Shown: positions 7,844-14,219 of the stretch, piece by piece
Numbering within the stretch: position 1 is the first letter of the stretch
Layout of the letters: every line of letters starts with the position of its first letter
From: Calditrichota bacterium
GTDB taxonomy: Bacteria > Calditrichota > Calditrichia > RBG-13-44-9 > J075
Reading direction: 5' to 3'
DNA: 16,311 bases
Assembly: GCA_024275555.1 (NCBI GenBank)
Contig: JAJRYW010000627.1
Location: 1 to 16,311 of the forward strand
Position numbers and translations under genes: made by a program
Notes under the pieces: model-generated
Databases searched by the model: none
The model's input: the letters and a program-made list of their open reading frames with translations, nothing else
Told to the model about the DNA's origin: nothing

Positions 7844-9115
7844 ATGAAAACTAAATATTTTGCTTTGTATTATCTTCTGCTGATGACTTTTGCGGTCAAA
7901 GCACAGGTTACAGATACCGTATCAATCTGTGCTACTGATCCCGAAGAATATGCAGTTGATAATGTTGGTGTCTTACAAGAAACCACCTGGACGCTTAAGG
8001 TGCTTTTAGTGGAGTTCTCAGACGTAAAACACCGGAATCCTGTGAATCACGGATTACCAGCATATACTCTTCAGGATTGGAATAACTTGTTTTTTTCTGA
8101 ATTTACCTACATAACCGGACCGGATGGAAAAAATGCTTACGGAAGTATGCGTGATTTCTACTATTTAATGTCCGATGGAGAATTTACGTTAAGCGGTTTC
8201 ATTGTAAACAGAGACGACAATCAAGATGGGATTCCAGATTGGATTACATTGCAAAACACCAAAGAATACTATGATACGCACAGTTTTTCTGTATTTCGTA
8301 GCGATGCGAAAAACGCCGCTCAATCCGCCGGTCTTGATATTGCGACAAATACAACCACAAAACTCGCAATTATCTATGCCGGACATACCTATAGAGATTA
8401 CTCTGGGCTAAACCCTCGCAAAGTCGGGAACGATTACATTATGGGTGAACGTTTTGCACTTGGGCCACCATACCGTCAAGAGCGCTCAGACGCAATTTTT
8501 GCGGGAATCGGTATTCACGCTCACGAATTTGGTCACTTGTTAGGGTGGCCAGATACCGGCGGCAACCCATGGGGAAGTCGTGGGTGGGATCTAATGAACG
8601 GTAGTCCCATTTTCCCCATTACCAGCGGTGTTCCGAATAACAAAGCGGCCACAGCCCCGGCGCCTCCAAATCCTAAAATGCGATATGACCGCGGATGGAT
8701 TACCTATGTCGAGATTACTTCCGACGTGACTTTTTCGGCAGATTACGATTTAAAAGACCCGGAAGTGTTTCGTATAAAAGACAGCAGTGACCCGTCTCGA
8801 TACTTTCTGATTGAAAACCGGAACTTTGAAGCGACTATGGATTTCAATGGTACCCAAATATGGGACTACAACCACTGGTTGCCCTGGGCAGACTTCCAAG
8901 CATCTCCAACTGGAATACCTAATCAAGGTTTACTCATTTGGGCTCATAAGAAATACAATAATGACCCCAGTTGGGCCTACATTATTCAGGCTGACGGGTT
9001 TAATAATGTAAATCATCCTCATAATTCCCGCGATCCCGAGGGGACTCTCTCTCCCTATGCAGATAGCGGCGATCCTTTTCCCGGGGTTCATGGCGTAAAA
9101 GTAATTTCGCCCTGA
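7844..9115 (+). CDS. M6-type secreted zinc metalloprotease, catalytic part cut short by in-frame TGA
   Basis: The product has 423 residues to the TGA. It has a signal peptide (1-20, ALYYLLLMTFAVKA), the M6 opening pattern GSMRDFYYLMSDGEFTLSG (100-118), and the zinc site HEFGHLLGWPD (227-237: His227, Glu228, His231, Asp237). WDLMNGS (248-254), typical of the immune inhibitor A (M6) family, follows it. The frame stays open past the TGA at 9113-9115 for a further 245 codons, which encode the FnIII-like and T9SS sorting domains. The intact ancestor was therefore probably about 669 residues, and this product lacks its export tail. GAGGTGA (7834-7840) precedes the ATG. Either the gene is decaying, the base is an assembly error, or the stop is read through. 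The catalytic motif itself is intact. Confidence 0.85.
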   Translation: MKTKYFALYYLLLMTFAVKAQVTDTVSICATDPEEYAVDNVGVLQETTWTLKVLLVEFSDVKHRNPVNHGLPAYTLQDWNNLFFSEFTYITGPDGKNAYGSMRDFYYLMSDGEFTLSGFIVNRDDNQDGIPDWITLQNTKEYYDTHSFSVFRSDAKNAAQSAGLDIATNTTTKLAIIYAGHTYRDYSGLNPRKVGNDYIMGERFALGPPYRQERSDAIFAGIGIHAHEFGHLLGWPDTGGNPWGSRGWDLMNGSPIFPITSGVPNNKAATAPAPPNPKMRYDRGWITYVEITSDVTFSADYDLKDPEVFRIKDSSDPSRYFLIENRNFEATMDFNGTQIWDYNHWLPWADFQASPTGIPNQGLLIWAHKKYNNDPSWAYIIQADGFNNVNHPHNSRDPEGTLSPYADSGDPFPGVHGVKVISP

Positions 9116-9178
9116 TCGTTTCCTGCAACTTTAGATATCGGCCCCAGTCCCAGTACCCGCCCGGCCCAGAACGTTGCT

Positions 9179-9853
9179 GTGGAAATCACAGAAATGGGTA
9201 CAAATTACATTACCGTAGACTTGTATTACCAAAACCCGGTAAATGCTTCCCCAGCTATGCCAAGATTCCTGACCGTTTCTACCAGCAATAACAATCATCC
9301 CTTGCTAACATGGGAAGCCAATACCGAACCGGATTTAGGCGAATACCGCATCTACAAAAACCGGGACGGCTCAGGATGGTTCCTGTTAGGCGCCACCGAT
9401 GATATGCCGTTATACGAAGATGTTACCGAAACAATCACTGGTTTCTCAACGCCGATTACCGTAGAGTACAAAGTGACCGCCGTGGATAACACGGAGAAAG
9501 AGTCTGCATACAGCAATGTCGCATCAATCGAGGTGCAGGGGAAACTCTCTAAAGGCGGAAACAATAACGGGGAAATTCCTACACTGCCGGGGCAGTTTAC
9601 GGTCTATCCCAATTATCCTAACCCCTTTAATCCGCAAACCACCATCCGCTTTTACCTGCCGGAACAGGAATCGCTAAAAATCACCGTCTACAATGCGCAG
9701 GGTTCGGAAGTCGGTATTATCCTAAGAGACCGTTTAAACGCCGGTTATCACGAGATTCCCTTTGAGGCCTCTCGGCTTTCCAGCGGCGTGTATTTCTACA
9801 AAGTTCAGGCAGGATCACACAGTGCGGTAAAGAAAATGATGCTTCTAAAATAA
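9179..9853 (+). pseudogene. Detached C-terminal part of the M6 protease: FnIII-like domain plus T9SS sorting domain
   Basis: This is the same reading frame as the protease at 7844; no stop lies between 9116 and 9178, so it continues that gene after one TGA. The first possible start is GTG at 9179, with no ribosome site ahead of it, so independent translation is doubtful. The 224 residues hold a fibronectin III-like domain (about 25-120: PRFLTVSTSNNNHPLLTWE ... YKVTAVDNTEKESAYSNVAS). A T9SS type A sorting domain follows (about 138-224: FTVYPNYPNPFNPQTTIRFY ... SSGVYFYKVQ ... MMLLK). In an intact gene these parts would carry the protease to the cell surface. Only 1.4 kb of repeats and hairpins follow before the chemoreceptor gene on the other strand begins its end. 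Confidence 0.8.
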
Positions 9854-9923
9854 ACTGCCTGCCTTCTTGAGAATTTGCTTCGGCGACCAACCACAGCACC
9901 CCAATCCGGCAGGCAAAAAATGG

Positions 9924-9950
9924 CCCCGGCTGGGAATATTCCCACCGGGG
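9924..9950. terminator. Strong GC hairpin after the T9SS cargo operon
   Basis: CCCCGG-C-TGGGAATA pairs with TATTCCCA-CCGGGG as a nearly perfect 14-bp stem with one bulged C. TTGTT follows on the plus strand, and AAAAAA precedes (9915-9920), giving a T-run on the minus strand. It is 70 bases after the protease frame ends and could act in both directions. A second arm pair, TGCCTGCC (9856-9863) and GGCAGGCA (9908-9915), encloses the space before it. Confidence 0.6.
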
Positions 9951-10034
9951 TTGTTAATATAAACGGGGATGAGGGAAAAATCAAACCGGAAAAGCACCCT
10001 GCGGGGGAAATCCCAAATAACAAATAACAAACAA

Positions 10035-10222
10035 TATCCAAATCTCAAAAGACAAGCACCAAACATTTCCGCCGCAAAGAGATGGTAGTGAAAACGTTTG
10101 GAATTTGAACCTTGGAAATTGGGGTTTATTTGGAATTTGGTAATTGGTAATTGGTAATTGGTAATTGCAGTTGAGACAAAGCCTCACACAAGCAATCCAG
10201 CGCCGGAGCACTGGATTGAGTA
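10035..10222. repeat. Interspersed palindromic repeat, copy B1
   Basis: It matches copy A (4562-4725) almost throughout: the same left arm, the same core GCCGCAAAGAGATGGTAGTG, the same right arm and the same TTGAGACAAAGCCTCACACA tail. The main difference is two extra TAATTGG units. It ends in a perfect 8-bp hairpin CAATCCAG (10193-10200) / CTGGATTG (10211-10218). It is in direct orientation relative to copy A, so the two copies bracket the T9SS gene block. Confidence 0.85.
10141..10167. repeat. Tandem 7-bp repeat TAATTGG, four units
   Basis: TAATTGG is repeated head to tail nearly four times (the last unit ends TAATTGC) inside copy B1. At the equivalent place copy A holds fewer units, so this is a small tract that has changed in length. 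Confidence 0.8.
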
Positions 10223-10385
10223 GGTTAACCCTTCGTGTCATTCGTGCCCTTCGTGGATAATTAACGTTTGGAAATTGAACATTGGAAATTGAGATTTATT
10301 TGTGATTTGGGTTTTGATATTTGGAATCTGTGGTTGAGGCAGAGCCTCACATAAGCAATCCAGCGCGGAGCACTGGATTGAGTAG
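10223..10385. repeat. Interspersed palindromic repeat, partial copy B2
   Basis: It begins with the TTAACCCTTCGTGTCATTCG linker, then a right-arm-like segment (GTTTGGAAATTGAACATTGG) without a matching left arm. The shared tail follows, ending in hairpin CAATCCAG (10356-10363) / CTGGATTG (10373-10380). It is a half-copy joined directly to the next copy. Confidence 0.75.
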
Positions 10386-10577
10386 GAATTCCAAACATTT
10401 CCGCCGCAAAGAGATGGTAGTGAAAACGTTTGGAAATTGAACATTGGAAATTGGGATTTATTTGGAATTTGCAGTTGAGACAGAGCCACGGATGTGCAAT
10501 CCAGCGTAGAGCACTGGATTGAGTAGGTTAACCCTTCGTGTCATTCGCGCCCTTCGTGGAAAATTAACGTTTGGAAG
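10386..10577. repeat. Interspersed palindromic repeat, copy B3
   Basis: A short left arm (AATTCCAAACATTTC) is followed by the conserved core (CCGCAAAGAGATGGTAGTG), the right arm, and a tail with a diverged middle. Hairpin CAATCCAG (10497-10504) / CTGGATTG (10514-10521) follows, and then the same TTAACCCTTCGTGTCATTCG linker and AATTAACGTTTGGA as seen after B1. The linker-to-linker spacing shows a tandem array of one element. Confidence 0.78.
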
Positions 10578-10710
10578 TTGGCATTTTGCAACGCTACAGA
10601 TATACGGAGTTTAAATAGATTCCTTATTTCTTCGCGGCCTCCGCGGCTTTGCGGCACGATTTAACCACCGAAATTTCAAGTTTAATCCGTTAAAATCGCC
10701 CCAAAGGAGG
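10578..10710. other. Non-coding stretch between repeat array and chemoreceptor terminator
   Basis: I see no gene here. A segment at about 10625-10668 (TTCTTCGCGGCCTCCGCGG, then TTTGCGGCACGATTTAACCA) has internal GCGGCC/CCGCGG repetition and looks like a remnant of another short interspersed repeat. Confidence 0.5.
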
Positions 10711-10744
10711 AACGCCCCGACAGTGCGAACACTCCCGGGGCGTT
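10711..10744. terminator. Terminator-like hairpin downstream of the chemoreceptor gene
   Basis: AACGCCCCG (10711-10719) pairs with CGGGGCGTT (10736-10744), and AGTG/CACT pair inside around a CGAA loop. It lies 22 bases beyond the chemoreceptor stop. On the plus strand it runs into TTTT; on the minus strand, the direction of the gene, the following tract is only CCTCCTTT. I take it as the likely end of the minus-strand unit, possibly bidirectional. Confidence 0.55.
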
Positions 10745-10766
10745 TTAGAGGTGAGGTCTTTTTGGT

Positions 10767-12629
10767 CTAATTCATTGGGATTGAATGTGCATCGCCATTT
10801 CTGATGGATGCAGCGCTCGAACGCCCTCCCAGCCGGAAGTGTTCAATAAGTTGTCGGAGGTGCCGGGTCAACTCGCTTAGAGTATCTGATGTTCCGGCTA
10901 ACTCCCCGGTGGCGCTGGAGACCTGGTTGGCCACATGAGAAATCCGCTCCATGTTGTGGGAAATTTCTTCAGCAGCACTGGATTGCTGATGACTGGCTGC
11001 GGCAATCTGATTAATACGTTCCACAATATGCGACACCGAGGAGATGATCTCCGAGAGACTTACCGAAGCGTTGTCGGCCAACTTCATCCCGTTTTCTACC
11101 TGGGAGGTGCCTTCGTTCATGGATCTTACCACCAACTTGGTTTCGCCCTGAATCCGCTTGATCATCTCGCCGATTTCTTTGGTTGCCGAGGTGGTGCGTT
11201 CGGCTAATTTCCGAACTTCATCAGCCACAACCGCAAACCCGCGTCCCTGCTCGCCGGCCCGGGCCGCTTCAATCGCGGCATTCAAAGCCAGCAGGTTGGT
11301 CTGATCGGCAATGTCATCGATCACCTGGATAATCTCTCCGATTTGCTGACTGGATTGGCCCAGGGTGTTTACCGTCTCGGCCGATTTTTTGACAATTTTG
11401 GCGATGGACTGCATTCCCCGCAGGGTATCCTGGAAAGCGGTCTCTCCTTTGCTGGCCAATTCCGAAGTCTTTGCAGCAATTTCGGCCGCTTCGGCAGCGC
11501 TGCGGGAAGATTCCAAAATGGTTTCCGACATCTCTTCTATTGAAGAAACTACTTCATTGGTTTGATCGGCTTGTTCAGTAGCCCCGGCGGATAACCCGCC
11601 GGCCGACTGGGCAATGCTCTCGGCCGCCGAGGAAACCGATTCGGTAGCATGGTGCACTTCCCCGATCAGGGTGCGCAAATCAACAATCATACGGTTGATT
11701 TTCTTCATCAGATTTCCGACGGCGTCATCCTGCTCGATGGCCAGTTGCAGGCTTAAATCTCCGTTGGTTACCGCGGAAATCACCTCTTCAATTTTCTCGA
11801 ATTGGGCGTGCAGGTAGCGCTGTTCTTCCTGCGCCTGTTTTTGGAGAATCTCGGACTTTTCCCGCGCCTTTTGGGCGGCTTCACTCTCCAAACGCAGTTT
11901 TTCCAGAAATTCTTTGCTGTTGGCGACCATACCGTTAAAAGCGTCTATCAGCAGTCCCACCTCATCGGATTTAGTAGAGAGCACATGCACATCGTAATCG
12001 CCGGCCGCCACTTTATGAGCAGCGCGGTTCAATTCTTCCACCGGTTTGATAATCATTTGATTGACCCTGACAATAGCGCCCAGGCCAAACATCAGAAAAA
12101 TAACCGCCCCGAAAATGGTGATCAAAATACTGGTGCGTTGTTGGGATTTCAGACTGCCGGCGGGCATGGACACCATAATATAGCCTTCGTCATCGCCGGT
12201 TTCTCCATTGCGGATATTCTGAACAGAGACAAGCACCGGCTCTCCGGAGACCGTTTCACTCCAGTAAAGTCCTACCTCCATATTATTGCGCAGGACTTTT
12301 GGCAGACGAATTTGAGTTAATCCCTCGCTGACAAATAATTCGCCCTGTCTGCTGTAAAATGCGCCGGCATTGGCGTTCCCGGTAGCAATAAGCTGCTTAA
12401 GATTCTCTTTAAGCCCCGCTTTATCTTCCATCAGCAGGCTGTAGAGGGATTGCACTCCAACCGTCTGGGCTAACAGTTCTGCTCTTTTTTCGAATTCCGC
12501 TTCTACCCGGCCCATCGAGTACCAGCTATAAGACGTAAAGAGGGCGCTGCAAAAGATTACGGCGACGATTGTCGAGACAATAAACTTTTTACGGATACTT
12601 AACCCTGAAAACGATCTTTGCAAATCCAT
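10767..12629 (-). CDS. Methyl-accepting chemotaxis protein (transmembrane, HAMP, signalling domain)
   Basis: This is a 620-residue chemoreceptor. Transmembrane segment 1 is about 15-36. The extracytoplasmic sensor region is about 38-163 (small, CHASE8-like in its LLAQTVGVQSLYSLLMEDKA opening; the assignment is tentative). Transmembrane segment 2 is about 167-189. A HAMP domain follows at 190-243 (IIKPVEELNRAAHKVAAGDY), then a coiled coil and a second HAMP-like unit (about 276-325, VTNGDLSLQLAIEQDDAVGN). The four-helix signalling domain has the universal hairpin tip (437-479, IDDIADQTNLLALNAAIEAA, then GEQGRGFAVVADEVRKLA). The tip binds CheW/CheA. There is no C-terminal CheR-tethering pentapeptide. 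It lies 24 bases downstream of a broken binding-protein-like gene on the same strand, so the two probably formed one unit. The ligand is unknown. Confidence 0.95.
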   Translation of the reverse strand: MDLQRSFSGLSIRKKFIVSTIVAVIFCSALFTSYSWYSMGRVEAEFEKRAELLAQTVGVQSLYSLLMEDKAGLKENLKQLIATGNANAGAFYSRQGELFVSEGLTQIRLPKVLRNNMEVGLYWSETVSGEPVLVSVQNIRNGETGDDEGYIMVSMPAGSLKSQQRTSILITIFGAVIFLMFGLGAIVRVNQMIIKPVEELNRAAHKVAAGDYDVHVLSTKSDEVGLLIDAFNGMVANSKEFLEKLRLESEAAQKAREKSEILQKQAQEEQRYLHAQFEKIEEVISAVTNGDLSLQLAIEQDDAVGNLMKKINRMIVDLRTLIGEVHHATESVSSAAESIAQSAGGLSAGATEQADQTNEVVSSIEEMSETILESSRSAAEAAEIAAKTSELASKGETAFQDTLRGMQSIAKIVKKSAETVNTLGQSSQQIGEIIQVIDDIADQTNLLALNAAIEAARAGEQGRGFAVVADEVRKLAERTTSATKEIGEMIKRIQGETKLVVRSMNEGTSQVENGMKLADNASVSLSEIISSVSHIVERINQIAAASHQQSSAAEEISHNMERISHVANQVSSATGELAGTSDTLSELTRHLRQLIEHFRLGGRSSAASIRNGDAHSIPMN

Positions 12630-12653
12630 CTCCCAATCCCTTTTGTTATATCC

Positions 12654-13214
12654 TTAATTCTGAGCAAAAAACTCTGTATTCGGCAAATACTTCTCCGGCA
12701 CTTCGATCGACAGGGCCTTGGCTGTTTGGGGGTTGACAATCAGCTTGGTCTTGCCGGCTACTTTCTGTATGGTCAAACAGGCGCCCTTGCTTACCCAATC
12801 CACATTGGGCGCCAACAGGGGCACTTTACTGATCACGCTGTTTTGAATCAGGAACTTTTTCCCCACTGAACTGCCGACCACGTTATCTTCTTACAAGGCC
12901 CACAAAATCTGGATATGGTGGTTAGCGGTCAAATTTTTAAATTCGGGGGAAATATCTTTTAATGAATTGACGTTGGCAATTACCACTTTTACTCCCAGGG
13001 AGGCCGAAGCCCGTTCAATCTTGGGAAGGAGCGCTGCTTTATCAATCACCCCTTCGTTCCAGATCAGCCCAACCGTGGTCAGGTTCGGCACTAATTCTTT
13101 CATCATATAAAGCTGCTGCATAAAGCTGGCTTTACCTACATCCGCCCGGGGGAGTTGGTAACTTAAAAAAAACACCATCACAAACGCCGTGAGGAACATC
13201 CCTGTTCGTTTCAT
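12654..13214 (-). pseudogene. Small periplasmic ABC-substrate-binding-like protein, interrupted by one in-frame TAA
   Basis: Translation from the ATG at 13214 (GGAGG on the minus strand, 9 bases ahead) gives a signal peptide (MKRTGMFLTAFVMVFFLSYQ). A domain resembling the PF04392-type binding proteins follows (LTTVGLIWNEGVIDKAALLP ... ASASLGVKVVIANVNSLKDI ... IQILWAL). A TAA at 12893-12891 stops it. The same frame then continues at once with EDNVVGSSVGKKFL, VPLLAPNVDW and LIVNPQTAKALSIEVPEKYL to a TAA at 12656-12654. Repairing that single codon would give a compact protein of about 186 residues. I infer that it was a periplasmic ligand-binding partner of the chemoreceptor encoded immediately after it. 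No frameshift is needed. It could also be a sequencing error. The fold assignment is moderate. Confidence 0.72.
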
Positions 13215-13238
13215 ACCTAAAATCCTCCGATTAGCCAT

Positions 13239-14146
13239 TCAGTTGCTTAACACTTGCTTATCGCTTAAACACAAGGAGGCCGAAGCAGAAATCTCCGGTG
13301 AGAAAAATGATTGGGGAGAATAAAAAGAGAACACATTCTACCTCCTTGTTTTAAACACAACCGTTCCTGGTTGCCTCACAAAATACAGGTAGTTTAGGTT
13401 TCGGCAGATCATCCAATCAGCTTTAAAAAGAATATCGAATCTTCCGATTAAAATGTGGGATGAGATTAGCGCTCTGCTAAAAACAGCTCACCTATCCTTA
13501 ATTTATGCCCATCACACGTTAAACTTAACTTGACGAGGAACGCCGCTGATTGGGCAGATTTCTGCAGAGAAGATTTTTAGATATCCTGAATTTTTGGCGC
13601 TGCTAATCTCTCTCCCCGCTTTTCCCGCTTTTCTCTCACAATCGGGACGACCGGAGGATGTAAGCGCACCGGCTCTTTTCGTTTTTATTGACCCGTGAAT
13701 TAGTATGAAAATGAAATTGTTTAAATATGATGAACGAGTTTCCCACAGCGGGACAATTAAATTGGGCGTATTTGTGTAGCCGGACAGTTATCAAGTGAAA
13801 TTTCCCCACCCCGGCCCTCTCCGAAATCGGGGAGGGAGGCCGGTTTCCCCTCCCGGCCAGCCGGGAGGGATTAAGGGGGGACATTGCTATTGCATAAAGG
13901 CAACGACACAAATACATTTCATTTTTTCGGAGACGAATTTACGTCTCAATAAAACAAGTTTCTGAGTTTATCCGCGTCGAGTTTTCAAGTCGTGATTCAC
14001 ATCATATATATAAACCGTCTCCGCCGGAAAAAAGGCGCTACAGCCGCCGGTCTTTTTCATCGAACCGCATCATTGCCCAGCACGCCGGCTATGAACAGTG
14101 AGGTTGAATCTTTCTGCAAATTGATTTTCCACAAAACAGTTTTGAT
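13239..14146. other. About 0.9 kb without a convincing gene
   Basis: Open frames here are short, unlike known proteins and lack good ribosome sites. The stretch contains an inverted repeat ACAAGGAGG (13271-13279) / CCTCCTTGT (13341-13349) with a 10-base direct repeat TTAAACACAA at 13265 and 13351. It also holds a patch like common mobile remnants (CCGCTGATTGGGCAGATTTC, about 13542), and the GC-rich REP-like element listed separately. Confidence 0.5.
13801..13880. repeat. GC-rich REP-like element with two hairpins
   Basis: CCCTCCCGGC (13848-13857) and GCCGGGAGGG (13860-13869) form a perfect 10-bp stem with a 2-base gap. Just before it, CCCTCTCC and GGGGAGGG (about 13815-13836) form a second stem around GAAATC. 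The outer part reads CCCCACCCCGGCC on the left and TTAAGGGGGG on the right. Elements of this type are widespread intergenic repeats. The very high GC stands out from the AT-rich surroundings. Confidence 0.75.
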
Positions 14147-14173
14147 TAAAGTTCACCGGACAAGGAGCGATGA
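14147..14173 (+). promoter_or_regulatory. Candidate flagellar sigma-28 (FliA-type) promoter for fliK
   Basis: TAAAGTTC (14147-14154) matches the sigma-28 -35 consensus TAAAGTTT at 7 of 8 bases. After exactly 11 bases comes AGCGATGA (14166-14173), matching the -10 consensus GCCGATAA at 5 of 8, including CGAT. The expected transcript start, about 14180, is 40 bases before the fliK start codon. The match is by eye only. Confidence 0.4.
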
Positions 14174-14219
14174 TATTAGCTGTAATTAGTTCAGGACGAA
14201 CAACCCAAAGGTGAACCGG

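Noticed and set aside
9113..9115. Genome-wide reassignment of TGA to an amino acid
   Set aside because: fliH ends with TGA in the usual ATGA overlap with fliI, where readthrough would run into the next gene; nothing else suggests recoding.
10035..10577. CRISPR array
   Set aside because: The repeated units are long, unequal, palindromic and lack uniform spacers; no cas genes are near.
13240..13275. Sigma-28 promoter for the chemoreceptor unit (AGCGATAA on the minus strand near 13265)
   Set aside because: The -10-like match has no TAAAGTTT-like partner at the required distance.
13636..13917. 93-residue minus-strand frame
   Set aside because: It runs through the GC-rich REP-like hairpins, has no known motif and no ribosome site.
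13992..14189. 65-residue plus-strand frame ahead of fliK
   Set aside because: It starts with GTG without a ribosome site and has no recognisable features; it overlaps the fliK promoter candidate.
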